A DNA stretch of 64,000 nt from Leucobacter rhizosphaerae. GTDB taxonomy: Bacteria > Actinomycetota > Actinomycetes > Actinomycetales > Microbacteriaceae. How positions within the stretch are numbered: position 1 is the first letter of the stretch; each line of letters starts with the position of its first letter. The DNA lies in the NCBI RefSeq assembly GCF_022919175.1, contig NZ_CP095043.1:2170001-2234000 (forward strand). Reading direction: 5' to 3'. Made by a program: the position numbers and the translations under genes. Below, one piece after another: positions 10,061 to 18,094 of the stretch. The notes below the pieces were generated by a model. It did no database searches and was not told the origin of the DNA. It saw only the letters and a list, made by a program, of their open reading frames with translations.

Positions 10061-10220
10061 TTCGGGCCTCTGCTCGTCACTCTCGTCGGGTGGTCACTTC
10101 CTTCGGAGATGTCACGAATTCCGGACATTTTGCGCCCGACTGGTCCTTCGTGCGTGGGATCTCCTCAGTGATTGACTCAGGAGCGCCGCAACGGCCAGCA
10201 CTCACGCAAGCTGCGTCAAC

Positions 10221-10682
10221 TCACGGCTCCAGCCGCTGCAGGTACCCCTGATCCTCGGGGTCCGTCGGGTACTCCAGCTGGAGCGGCGCCTCGTAGTCGG
10301 CGTTGCCCTCGCACGCGGTGGCGATCGCCTCGATGTGACCGTTGAACGTCTCGACATCCGCCTCGGTCACGCCCAGGCTGGGGTCGAGCTGCTCGGGAAA
10401 CATCCCGGCGAAGTCGGCGTACGCGGTGGCGACGTCGCCCATGCGGCCCGACACCGCGAGCGTTTCGGAGAAGTCGATGATCTTGGGTCCGAGCGCCCAG
10501 AACTTGCCAGGGTTCAGCTCGTCGATCGCAAAGCTTGCCGATGTCGCGTAGGAGTTCTGCAGCGAGCAGGCCATCTCGCGCACCGTATCCACGTCCTCGT
10601 CGGACATCCGGTGCGCGCAGCCGGACAGCGGGACGGCGAGCACCGAGAGCGCGAGCACTCCGGCGACGAGGCGGGACTTCAT
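10221..10682 (-). CDS. Putative lipoprotein of unknown function
   Basis: A 153-residue protein with a short signal peptide and a lipobox (LSGC, Cys at about residue 22), so it is predicted to be exported and lipid-anchored. GGAGGAGAACC precedes the ATG. The mature part is acidic and mostly helical, with three further cysteines. No domain is recognised. It stands alone, divergent from the next operon. Confidence 0.75.
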   Translation of the reverse strand: MKSRLVAGVLALSVLAVPLSGCAHRMSDEDVDTVREMACSLQNSYATSASFAIDELNPGKFWALGPKIIDFSETLAVSGRMGDVATAYADFAGMFPEQLDPSLGVTEADVETFNGHIEAIATACEGNADYEAPLQLEYPTDPEDQGYLQRLEP

Positions 10683-10824
10683 GGTTCTCCTCCGGTGAGT
10701 CTGCGCGGTCCATTCAGGCTATCGTCTGCGATCGACCTCTGCGCCGATCCCGCGCATCGACTAGCCTTGCGAGGGCAGGGGACCGGTCGAATCGATGCCC
10801 CGCGTTCGCGAAAAGGAGTTGGGG

Positions 10825-11853
10825 TTGGCGACGCCGCACGTTGAGATGCATCCCGAATCGAGCGAACCCCAGAAGCCCCGGAGGTGGAACGGCGGCACAT
10901 GGGCCATCCTTGCCGCGGGGATCGTCGTGGTGCTGCTCGCCGGAGCCGGGATCGTCGTCGCATCGGTCCAGGCGCACGCACGTGGCACGGGGGAGGCCGC
11001 CGAGGTCGCGGAGGCCTTCATCACGTCTGCGACAGCCGCCGACGACGATGCCTGGCGCGAGGTCTCGAGCAACCGACTCCGGAACACGAGTCTGGATCGC
11101 TCCCCGCTCCGCCTCGACGAGGCGACGATGGAGGCGCTCGAGGTCGAGATGACCGCGGAGCGCGGAGACCTGCAGTTCTTGCGCAGCACCGACACCACCG
11201 TCGTCGTCGACGAGCCGCAGGCCGACACCGCTGTGCTGACGGTCGATCTGAAGTATGCGTACACGACCTTCGACCACGACTTCACGTTCGCGATCCCGCA
11301 GCAGCTCTGGCTCACCCGCCCCTTCTACTACGGCGACGACGTCGCGGATCGGGCGGATGAGGATCGCGAGCCGACGGCAATCGGCCCGTGGCGTGTGACG
11401 GCCCTGTCGTCCCCGCAGCACACCGCGGCGAGTCCTGCGATGGGCCAGACGCCCGCGCGCACCGACCTCAAGACCACGGAGCGTGACGGCGGCAGCGGGT
11501 GCAAGAGCGTCGGCGGCGTCTTCACGCAGCTGTCCGATTCGGCACGAACCGGCGGCGAGTTGCGCACGGGTTGCTGGCTGCGCGACGACGGCTCCTCGGT
11601 GATCGGCGAGGACGTCGATCTCGCCTTGCTCGCGGCCGAGTTCCCGTTGTTCGACCCCTCGCACGTGCCCGAGTCGGCCTTCAAGCTGCGCACTCCCATG
11701 GAGGGGAGCCCGCTCCTCGCGCAGTACCCCATCAGCACGTCCGACGGCGAGTACATCATCACACTCGGTGCGGCGAGTCTGGGCGGCGCGATGGTCACCT
11801 TCGACGACTACTACCTGCGGATCCTGAGCATCCAGAAGGAGCGAGCACGATGA
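10825..11853 (+). CDS. Membrane-anchored protein of unknown function, partner of the downstream peptidase
   Basis: About 342 residues: a short cytoplasmic tail, one membrane helix (TWAILAAGIVVVLLAGAGIVV) and a ~280-residue external part. The TTG at 10825 is preferred over the ATG at 10795 because AAGGAG ends 6 bases before it. The external part begins with a helix and strand pattern like NTF2-type folds (VAEAFITSATAADDDAW) and has two cysteines (GSGCKS, TGCWLR) that could pair. Its TGA overlaps the start of the next gene, so the two are translationally coupled. No function is recognised. Confidence 0.7.
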   Translation: MATPHVEMHPESSEPQKPRRWNGGTWAILAAGIVVVLLAGAGIVVASVQAHARGTGEAAEVAEAFITSATAADDDAWREVSSNRLRNTSLDRSPLRLDEATMEALEVEMTAERGDLQFLRSTDTTVVVDEPQADTAVLTVDLKYAYTTFDHDFTFAIPQQLWLTRPFYYGDDVADRADEDREPTAIGPWRVTALSSPQHTAASPAMGQTPARTDLKTTERDGGSGCKSVGGVFTQLSDSARTGGELRTGCWLRDDGSSVIGEDVDLALLAAEFPLFDPSHVPESAFKLRTPMEGSPLLAQYPISTSDGEYIITLGAASLGGAMVTFDDYYLRILSIQKERAR

Positions 11854-13172
11854 CGACCAAAGCGCTCCGCCTGCTCATCATCGCCATCAGCGTGGTCGTT
11901 GCGGCTGTCCTCGTCAGCGTCGCCCTCGTGATCGCGATCCCCAAGTCGGCGGAGGCCGGCGCCTCCGCCGACTTCGCGACCCCCGTCGAGCTCGAACCGT
12001 GGGGCACCGACAGCGGATTCGATGAATTCACGCTGTACGGCGCCGCGTGGAACGACCTGAACGCCGCGATGCGCTCGGGCGACCGCGATGCGTTCCTCTC
12101 CTTCGCATCGGGGGAAGCCGAGACGCAACTCGCGAACTGGTGGGACCGGTCGAAGCAGCTCGGCTGGGAGAACGGCTACATTCGGCCGAGCACCGCGGAT
12201 GACGGCTCGCAACAGGCCCTCGTGGGGCTCGAGCTCCCCTTCACCGCGGCCCCGGTGCGCAGCAGTGGTCGATCCGACGCCGGCCAGAAGCTGCTGCACG
12301 GGACGGCCTACACGATCGAGACCACGGGGGAGGGTGCGGACCTGAAGATCACGTCGTTCGCGCCGATCGGGGCGCCGAACCCCTGGGATGTCGGGCCGCT
12401 CTACGTCCAGGAGCGGGACCACGTCGTGCTGTTCGGCCTCGAATCCGAGCAGGCGCTCGTCGACGCGAACATCGACGCGGCGGAAGAAGCGGCCGCGCTC
12501 GCCCTCGACACCGCCAGCCAGCTCGGCGCCGAGATCCCGCAGGACGGCTTCCTCTCCGCGATCACGGACGACCCCGACCGCTTCACCGAGTGGGCCTTCG
12601 GTGCAAGTGAGCCGGCCGTCATCAAGGCCGCTGCGGTCGCGCGCCCCACGCTGCGGCCGTACATGCCGAGCGACTTGCTCGAGCCGTCCGTCGCGACCGG
12701 CAGCGAGAACTCCGGTGGCTACGTGGTCGTCGGGCCGGGCGCGGCCGACCAGCTCATGCCGACGTTCGTCCACGAGTTCGCGCACATCTTGCACTTCACC
12801 GCCGTCCCCGACTCGGGACTGTTCCGGTCGCACGCGGTGCTGGAAGGCTTTGCGCGGTACATGGAGACGGCGTCAGGGGTCGAGGATCGCAGCCTCGTCA
12901 CTCCCGCGGTGCAGCAGCTCGTCGCGTCGGCGGGCGCAGACGCGCTCGCCGACGCGAGATTCGATTCGACGGATGCTGCCGCGGCGTATGACGCGGCCGG
13001 CTCCTACTACCAGTTCGTCGCCGAGAGCGGGGGCGACCCCTGGGCGCTCGCCGTCGCCGCGAAACGAGAAGACGCGGGGCTCGCGGTGCTGGGGTCGCTG
13101 CCGATGGTCGGCGAGAAGATGGATCCGGCGTTCTCCGCGGAGAACTGGATCGCCTGGGTGCAGTCCCAGTAG
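11850..13172 (+). CDS. Membrane-anchored gluzincin-type zinc peptidase (peptidase MA-like)
   Basis: A 440-residue protein with an N-terminal membrane helix (LLIIAISVVVAAVLVSVALVIAI) and a large external part. Zinc motif HEFAH starts at His308, with a likely third ligand Glu332 in LEGFARYME, the spacing of gluzincins. Residues ~45-150 look like an NTF2-like domain similar to the one in the upstream gene. The ATG overlaps the preceding stop (ATGA). The catalytic motif is intact, so proteolytic activity at the outer membrane face is likely; the substrate is unknown. Confidence 0.75.
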   Translation: MTTKALRLLIIAISVVVAAVLVSVALVIAIPKSAEAGASADFATPVELEPWGTDSGFDEFTLYGAAWNDLNAAMRSGDRDAFLSFASGEAETQLANWWDRSKQLGWENGYIRPSTADDGSQQALVGLELPFTAAPVRSSGRSDAGQKLLHGTAYTIETTGEGADLKITSFAPIGAPNPWDVGPLYVQERDHVVLFGLESEQALVDANIDAAEEAAALALDTASQLGAEIPQDGFLSAITDDPDRFTEWAFGASEPAVIKAAAVARPTLRPYMPSDLLEPSVATGSENSGGYVVVGPGAADQLMPTFVHEFAHILHFTAVPDSGLFRSHAVLEGFARYMETASGVEDRSLVTPAVQQLVASAGADALADARFDSTDAAAAYDAAGSYYQFVAESGGDPWALAVAAKREDAGLAVLGSLPMVGEKMDPAFSAENWIAWVQSQ

Positions 13173-13180
13173 TCGCGTCG

Positions 13181-13456
13181 ATGCCGGATCGCCTCACTGA
13201 CGCGAGCATGCGTCGTCGTCACCGGCGGCGCGGACTCGTGAGCCTGTGCATCGCCGGGTTCCTTGGTCTGGCGATCCTCGCGGGCTGGATCACCGCCGGC
13301 TGGGATCCGCAGTACTTCGTGAGTGGGAGGCGCGGTGGTCAGCCGCTCTGGCTCGCGTCCCTCTGGATCGGCGTGGTGGCCCTCGGAGTGGGCGCGTTCG
13401 GGATCGCGCAGCTGCGGGCGGCGGCGGTGTTTCGTCGGGGCCAACGGGACGGGTGA
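13181..13456 (+). CDS. Small two-helix membrane protein
   Basis: A 91-residue protein with a basic N-terminus (RRRHRRRG), a membrane helix (LVSLCIAGFLGLAILAGWITA), a polar loop and a second helix (LWLASLWIGVVALGVGAFGIA). It begins 8 bases after the peptidase stop, so it is probably the third gene of that operon. ATG 13181 and ATG 13208 are both possible starts. Function unknown. Confidence 0.6.
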   Translation: MPDRLTDASMRRRHRRRGLVSLCIAGFLGLAILAGWITAGWDPQYFVSGRRGGQPLWLASLWIGVVALGVGAFGIAQLRAAAVFRRGQRDG

Positions 13457-13588
13457 GGGCGAGTGACCGAGGTTCAGAGCTGTCGGCGCCGTGGTGCATC
13501 GGCGGTGCTACGCTCGGGAACGATGGCCTCGTCCCATTAGGTTTCGGGCGTCGGACCTCCCACGGCGGCTCCCCGGCCGAGGCGTTCC

Positions 13589-13896
13589 GTGTTCCTCACC
13601 GTCTCCCTCGTGTGCATGGTCGTGTTCGTCCAATACTCGGCGCTCATGTCCCTCGGATTCTGGCTCTCGCTCAGCGCCGAGTTGCCGTTCGATGACGGAT
13701 TCGGCTTCGCCGCCATCGGTGGAACCCTCCTGGTGTTCATGTGGTTCTTGGTCGGGCCGATCAGCATTCTCGCCGCGACTGTCTGTGCAATCGTCGGTGC
13801 GGTGCGGTCGAACGATAGCGCTGGGGTGGGAATCGTGCAGGCCGTGTGTTCAGTTGGTTTGGCATCGGTGTCACTTACGTGCTCTTTACCACGTAG
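13589..13896 (+). pseudogene. Possible frameshifted small membrane protein
   Basis: From a GTG at 13589 the frame encodes ~90 residues with three hydrophobic helices (VFLTVSLVCMVVFVQYS, LLVFMWFLVGPISILAATV and a third near the end), typical of a small integral membrane protein. This frame then runs without a stop into the antisense of the next gene. In the neighbouring frame a hydrophobic tail (WFGIGVTYVLFTT) ends at a stop at 13894-13896, suggesting a frameshift around 13835-13860. There is no good ribosome site. This entry also covers the otherwise empty stretch 13457-13885, in which nothing else is seen. Confidence 0.3.
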
Positions 13897-14707
13897 TTTC
13901 CGCCTCGGCGCCAAAGTCCACCAGCGCCTCACCGATCAGGCGCTGCGCCTCCGCGTCCTCGACCGTTGGTGTGCCGTCGCCCGGCTGCTCCCCGTACGAG
14001 CCGAACTGCGCGTGCGACACTCCCTCGAGCTCCACGTACGTGCTGTCGGCGGGCATGAGGGGCGCGGCATCGGCGATCTTGTCGGGCGTGACGAGGCGAT
14101 CCTCGCCGCCCGACACCGACAGTGCGGCGAGATCCGTGCGAGTGCTGAGGTCGCCGAGCGAGCAGTACGAGGCGAGGAGCACCAGCGCCGAGACCTCGGG
14201 GTCTTCCGCGTACGAGCACGCCTTGACCCCGCCCTGGCTGTGACCACCCACGGCCCACCGCTCGACGTCGGGAAGCTGGTTCGTGAAGTCCTCGAACGGT
14301 CGCGTCTCGAAGATCGCAAGATTGATGAACGGGCGAACGATCACGACCGATGTGCCAGACGCGACGAGGGACTCGAACGTGCCGATGTACGCCTCGGGTT
14401 CGACCTTCGCCCCGGCGAGAAAGACCAGCCCGCGATCGCTGGCGCCCTGGGTCGGGGTCATGGTGACGAAGTCGTGCGAGACCTCGATGCTAACGGCCGG
14501 ATCCGACTGCGCGCGCTCGATCGCCGGCCCCTTCGCGGGGTAGGTGACGTTCGCCCAGATGGCGAACATGCCGATCGTGATCACGAGGCAGCCGGCAACC
14601 ACGAGCGCCGTGACTGTGAGGATGCGGCGAAGGCGTCGGCCACGGCGCTTCGGGTGCGCGCCGGTCGCCGGGGGCACGGATGCGGTGTCCGGGGTGTCCT
14701 GATCCAC
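13886..14707 (-). CDS. Membrane-anchored alpha/beta hydrolase
   Basis: A 273-residue protein with a basic cytoplasmic tail, one membrane helix (ILTVTALVVAGCLVITIGMFAIWA) and an external alpha/beta-hydrolase domain. The nucleophile elbow is GHSQGG; an Asp near DRLVTPD and a His in GVSHAQFG would complete the triad. This resembles the Abhydrolase_5 group. It is divergent from the MarR gene, whose operator-like DNA lies between them. Substrate unknown. Confidence 0.82.
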   Translation of the reverse strand: MDQDTPDTASVPPATGAHPKRRGRRLRRILTVTALVVAGCLVITIGMFAIWANVTYPAKGPAIERAQSDPAVSIEVSHDFVTMTPTQGASDRGLVFLAGAKVEPEAYIGTFESLVASGTSVVIVRPFINLAIFETRPFEDFTNQLPDVERWAVGGHSQGGVKACSYAEDPEVSALVLLASYCSLGDLSTRTDLAALSVSGGEDRLVTPDKIADAAPLMPADSTYVELEGVSHAQFGSYGEQPGDGTPTVEDAEAQRLIGEALVDFGAEAETTW

Positions 14708-14736
14708 GAGCCTGCCTGCTTTCTCACGAGTGAAGG

Positions 14737-14750
14737 TACGACTACCGTAC
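14737..14750. promoter_or_regulatory. Candidate MarR operator in the divergent promoter
   Basis: TACG-ACTAC-CGTA is an inverted repeat between the hydrolase and marR genes. Its CTACCGTA half is the reverse complement of TACGGTAG at 15237-15244, just before the DUF3817 gene. This fits binding by the MarR protein encoded between them, by inference. Confidence 0.4.
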
Positions 14751-14776
14751 TATCCCTGAAGCTGTATATTTGCCAC

Positions 14777-15244
14777 ATGGCAGCCACCAGCGACCCTCGA
14801 CTCGAGCTTCCCCGAGTGCTGCGAGATCTGCACGACGCCATGCACGCGGGCAACGCCGCCGTCGCCAGGCGGCTGGGCATGAACACCACCGACGCGGCCG
14901 CGATCGAGCACATCGCGATGTCGCCGACGGCAATCGGGCCCGCCGAACTCGGCGAGCGGCTGGGCGTAACCAAGTCCTCGGCGACCGAGATCGTCGATCG
15001 ACTCGTCGCCGCGGGCCACCTCGAACGAGTTCGCGAGGAGAGCGACCGGCGTCGATTCCGGCTGGTTCCCACGCCGTTCGCACGCGATGCGGTCTCTCGA
15101 GAGATCGACCCGCTGATGCAGGCGATCCAGGCCACCGCCGCCGACCTGAGCGACCGCGAGGCCGCGACGGTGGTGCAGTTCCTCAGGTCACTCGAGCGGG
15201 ATCACCGGCGCTTCGCGCTCCGAGGAGACGCACAGGTACGGTAG
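14777..15244 (+). CDS. MarR-family transcriptional regulator
   Basis: A 155-residue winged-helix regulator: N-terminal dimerisation helix, a helix-turn-helix around AELGERLGVTKSSATEIVDRL, and a wing with the family's DRRR-type motif (REESDRRRFRL). ATG 14777 is chosen because the conserved protein begins here; a longer frame upstream has no family features. It sits between a divergent hydrolase and a DUF3817 membrane protein 13 bp downstream, the likely targets. The effector cannot be told. Confidence 0.88.
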   Translation: MAATSDPRLELPRVLRDLHDAMHAGNAAVARRLGMNTTDAAAIEHIAMSPTAIGPAELGERLGVTKSSATEIVDRLVAAGHLERVREESDRRRFRLVPTPFARDAVSREIDPLMQAIQATAADLSDREAATVVQFLRSLERDHRRFALRGDAQVR

Positions 15245-15257
15245 CCAAACTACTTTT

Positions 15258-15770
15258 GTGAGTGCGACTCAGGAAAGTACAGCAATCCCAAATCCAACGC
15301 CACAGCTGAAACCGAGGCCGGAGACGTTTCTCGCGATCAGAAAAGCGCTGCGGGTCTACCAGGTTGCCTCGGTGATCACGGGGGTCGGGCTCCTGCTGCT
15401 GGTGGCCGAGATGATCCTCAAGTACTCGCCGCTGCACGTCGAGGTCTTCCTCGGGGGATCGGGCGGACTCGCGTGGACGGCGCCCGCGCTGCCGGGTCCC
15501 GCCTGCGAATGGTTCTCGCTGCTGCTGCCGAACAGCGCGTGCAGCATCGAGTCGACTGGAGACGGGTTCAACCTGTCCACCGGGATCCTCGTCGCGCACG
15601 GGTGGTTCTACGTCGTGTATCTCGCGCTGAGCTTCCGCCTCTGGAGCCTGATGCGCTGGCCCTTCCGCACGTTCGTCGTCCTCGCACTCGCGGGCGTCGT
15701 GCCGTTCCTCTCGTTCATCGCGGAGTCGTGGGCCACGTCCCGCGTGCGGCGGCAACTGACGCCTCAGTGA
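15258..15770 (+). CDS. DUF3817 integral membrane protein
   Basis: A 170-residue protein with three to four hydrophobic helices, beginning after a polar N-terminus (ALRVYQVASVITGVGLLLLV), with HGWFYVVYLALSFRLW in the middle. The pattern matches DUF3817 membrane proteins common in actinobacteria. An external loop holds two Cys (GPACEWF, NSACSIE). The GTG start has no ribosome site, only 13 bp after marR, so expression may rely on coupling or a leaderless transcript. Function unknown. Confidence 0.75.
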   Translation: MSATQESTAIPNPTPQLKPRPETFLAIRKALRVYQVASVITGVGLLLLVAEMILKYSPLHVEVFLGGSGGLAWTAPALPGPACEWFSLLLPNSACSIESTGDGFNLSTGILVAHGWFYVVYLALSFRLWSLMRWPFRTFVVLALAGVVPFLSFIAESWATSRVRRQLTPQ

Positions 15771-16081
15771 ATCCGCGCGACCTGGACCGTCACATGCGCG
15801 TCGAGCGGCGTCCGCGCGAGGATCGTGTCCGCCACTCGTCGTGCAGTCTCGACGGTGTTGTCCTGGCTTGACGTCGCGATCCGGGCGGCGACGGTGGTGT
15901 CACCGCCCGTCGACGTCACGACGATCTCCGAGGCCGGCCCGTCGGGGGAGATCCCCGTGGCCGCCGCGATGAGTTCGGGCAGTCGTGCCGCGGTGGGGGC
16001 AGGCGCGTAGATGTCGGTGACGCCGTCGACGGCGAGGACTCGGGTGACGAGCTCGTGCGGTGCGGGCAATTCAGAGGTCAT
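15764..16081 (-). CDS. Small Asp23-locus protein, hypothetical
   Basis: A 105-residue acidic protein with two beta-alpha-beta-like halves (TRVLAVDGVTDIYAP; ARIATSSQDNTVETARRVAD). AAGGAG lies 7 bases before the ATG. It is the third gene of the leftward sigma/anti-sigma operon, 10 bp after the anti-sigma gene. Its repeats of VxGVxxIY and VxVQVARIH resemble pieces of Asp23-type domains, but the match is weak. It is not exported. It overlaps the convergent DUF3817 gene by 7 bp. Confidence 0.65.
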   Translation of the reverse strand: MTSELPAPHELVTRVLAVDGVTDIYAPAPTAARLPELIAAATGISPDGPASEIVVTSTGGDTTVAARIATSSQDNTVETARRVADTILARTPLDAHVTVQVARIH

Positions 16082-16091
16082 GTCGGGCTCC

Positions 16092-16673
16092 TTAACCGGG
16101 TGGGGTTCCGTGCAGGTCTTCGACGGCGATGTTCACGGCGGTGACGTTGAGCTCCGTGTGCCTCAGCAGGGTGTCGTGCGCCAGGGCCCGCAGCTCGTCC
16201 GCGAGCTCCGGGAGCGGGATCCCGAATCGCACGGACGCGGTGAGGTTGATCTCCACGGGCGCTCCAGGTGTCTCGGCGTCGCCCTCGATCTGGGTGCGGC
16301 TGATGTAGACCCCGTCGAGCGAGTCACCGGTGGTGCGCAGCAGCGCCTTCACGGCGCCCTCGGTCACCGTGATGTGCACGCGGGGATCAGGGTGGCTGAT
16401 CGGAAAGCTGCGTCCCGCGCGGAGCTCGGAGTGGATCGTGGTCAGGATCCGTTCGAACCACCCGTCCGACGTCGCGGGCAATCGGGCGGCGTCATCCGCG
16501 ATGAGGTCCCGCGAGAGGCGGCCGACGCGCTCGAGCGCCTCCAGTGCGTTGAGGCATTCCGGGCAGCTCTCGATATGCCGGTCGACGGGAGTGCGCCCCG
16601 ACTCGAGGTACTCGGTCAGACGTTCGATCGTGGTCCCGCAGTCCAATGCGGTGGGCGTTTCGTCAGTCGTCAT
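16092..16673 (-). CDS. Zinc-finger anti-sigma factor fused to an Asp23-like domain
   Basis: A 193-residue protein. Residues 10-60 carry the zinc anti-sigma motif H33-x3-C37-x2-C40 (HIESCPEC) in a helical context. Residues ~90-193 match the Asp23/Gls24 fold: VEINLTASVRFGIPLPELAD and NVTAVNIAVEDLHG closely parallel VEVNVEVNDVHV and surrounding sequence in the Asp23 protein at 17385. The ATG overlaps the sigma factor stop (ATGA), as expected for a cognate pair. No membrane helix is present. The Asp23 part is probably the sensing or docking module, by inference. A GTG at 16679 is an alternative start. Confidence 0.82.
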   Translation of the reverse strand: MTTDETPTALDCGTTIERLTEYLESGRTPVDRHIESCPECLNALEALERVGRLSRDLIADDAARLPATSDGWFERILTTIHSELRAGRSFPISHPDPRVHITVTEGAVKALLRTTGDSLDGVYISRTQIEGDAETPGAPVEINLTASVRFGIPLPELADELRALAHDTLLRHTELNVTAVNIAVEDLHGTPPG

Positions 16674-17242
16674 CGCCACCCCTCCATCTGGATCGTGAGG
16701 CTTGCGCGTGCCCGTGAGAGAAGGCCTCTCACGGTGCTGGGTGCGGTGTCCATCTCCGCGGCGATCTCGGCGTAGCTGAGTTCAGCGACCTCGCGGAGCA
16801 GCCAGCACCTCCGTTGGTCCTCCGACAGCGTATCCAATGCTCGGGACAGGGCAGCGAGCTGGGCGTTGCGGATCGCGGTGGACTCCGGCTGATGACGCTC
16901 CTGAGGAGCGGCATCGAATCCTTCGAGCGGCACCTCGGCGGGCCGCTTCTTCACCCACGCGTAGGCCTCCCGGCTCGTGATGCGCATGAGCCAGGGCCGC
17001 ACGGCGCCGGGATCCCGAAGCGTGGAGAGCTGCCGCCAAGCGATGACGAACGCGTTCTGCACAACGTCGTCGGCTTCGCTCGCCGACCCCACGATGCGCG
17101 CGGCATACGCACGCATGAGCCCGGCATGCCTCCGGATCAGCTCGTGAAACGCATCGACGTCGCCGTCCTGTGCGCCCGATGCCAGCGCGGCGTCGGCGAC
17201 CTGCCCGAGATCCTCCCGAGCGGGGTTCGTGCCTGCTGACAT
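16670..17242 (-). CDS. ECF-type RNA polymerase sigma factor
   Basis: A 190-residue sigma factor. Region 2 lies at residues ~30-100 (LIRRHAGLMRAYAARIVGSA, ADDVVQNAFVIAWRQ, WLMRITSREAYAW) and region 4 at ~135-185 (LDTLSEDQRRCWLLREVAEL, YAEIAAEMDTAPSTVRGLL). GGAGG lies 5 bases before the ATG. It heads a three-gene operon with its anti-sigma factor and faces the Asp23 operon across 142 bp, so that operon is the obvious target. Confidence 0.93.
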   Translation of the reverse strand: MSAGTNPAREDLGQVADAALASGAQDGDVDAFHELIRRHAGLMRAYAARIVGSASEADDVVQNAFVIAWRQLSTLRDPGAVRPWLMRITSREAYAWVKKRPAEVPLEGFDAAPQERHQPESTAIRNAQLAALSRALDTLSEDQRRCWLLREVAELSYAEIAAEMDTAPSTVRGLLSRARASLTIQMEGWR

Positions 17243-17266
17243 TGCGCCTCCGAAAACTTTCTCGGA

Positions 17267-17356
17267 CGGATTTGTGACGAATCCGCCCGAATCGCTCTCT
17301 TATTTATGAGCAAACATATCGCTCCCGAATGCGACCCCGCGAGGGCTTGCATTCGG
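17267..17356. promoter_or_regulatory. Divergent promoter region of the sigma and Asp23 operons
   Basis: This 142-bp gap holds two perfect inverted repeats: CGGATT-N7-AATCCG (17267-17285) and CCGAATGC-N16-GCATTCGG (17325-17356). Between them is an AT-rich patch (TCTTATTTATGAG). The second repeat would form a hairpin in the Asp23 leader, ending 28 bp before its ATG. Either could be the ECF-responsive or autoregulatory site. Confidence 0.45.
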
Positions 17357-17384
17357 CACCGTAATCCAGAGAGAAGGATGTGTC

Positions 17385-17909
17385 ATGGCCACTCAGAACC
17401 CCAAGACTCCGACCACCGGATCGGCGCAGCCCGCACAGGCCAAGCCCGAAGCACCTGCTCTGGACGAGACTCCGGCCCCGCGGGTCGATCGGTCCTCGTT
17501 CACGGCGGCCCGACCTCCCGTCGACACGGAGGCGGCTGGTTCCACGGTCATCGCCGAGGGTGTCGTCGCGAAGATCGCCGGCATCGCCGCGCGAGATATT
17601 CCGGGTGTCTACGCGCTCGGAGCCACCGGAGCCCGTGCGTTCGGAGCGATCCGCGACGTGATGAACGCGACCGATCTTGCCCAGGGCGTCAAGGTCGAGG
17701 TCGGTGAAACGCAGGCCGCCGCGGATCTGATCATCGTGGTGGAGTACCCGGCTCCCATCCAGGAGGTCGCCGACCAGGTCCGCGCCGCCGTCGCGGGAGC
17801 GATCCGGCGCCTCGTCGGCTTGGAGGTCGTCGAGGTCAACGTCGAGGTCAACGACGTGCACGTTCCCGGTGACGACTCCGACGCCGACACCGAATCGCGC
17901 GTCGCATGA
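17385..17909 (+). CDS. Asp23/Gls24-family envelope stress protein
   Basis: A 174-residue protein. After a Pro/Ala-rich N-terminus, residues ~50-165 form the Asp23 domain (AEGVVAKIAGIAARDIPGVY, VKVEVGETQAAADLIIVVEY, EVVEVNVEVNDVHV). In Firmicutes Asp23 coats the membrane through the anchor AmaP; AmaP-like genes lie three and four places downstream. GAGAAGGA precedes the ATG. It is first of five coupled genes. Confidence 0.92.
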   Translation: MATQNPKTPTTGSAQPAQAKPEAPALDETPAPRVDRSSFTAARPPVDTEAAGSTVIAEGVVAKIAGIAARDIPGVYALGATGARAFGAIRDVMNATDLAQGVKVEVGETQAAADLIIVVEYPAPIQEVADQVRAAVAGAIRRLVGLEVVEVNVEVNDVHVPGDDSDADTESRVA

Positions 17910-18094
17910 GTGCCACCCTCACCGGTGCTCTGATCGGCGCCGTCCTCGCGCTCACGGCGCTCATCTTCGGGTTCTGGGGCTTCTTGCTCCTGGCGCTCTT
18001 CATGGGCATCGGTGCGTTCCTCGGACGGATCGCCGCGGGTAAGGTCGACGTCCGCGGTCTCGCGAGCGCGTTCACCGGACGGCGTACGTCCTGA
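17906..18094 (+). CDS. DUF2273-like small membrane protein
   Basis: A 62-residue protein with two adjoining hydrophobic helices (TGALIGAVLALTALIFGFWG, LLLALFMGIGAFLG) and a short basic tail. DUF2273-type proteins regularly sit beside Asp23 genes and are thought to help anchor them. The ATG overlaps the Asp23 stop. Confidence 0.85.
   Translation: MSATLTGALIGAVLALTALIFGFWGFLLLALFMGIGAFLGRIAAGKVDVRGLASAFTGRRTS

Noticed and set aside
13589..15244. A fused membrane protein-MarR protein of 551 residues
   Set aside because: The middle part is antisense to the alpha/beta hydrolase and carries no domain; MarR starts naturally at 14777.
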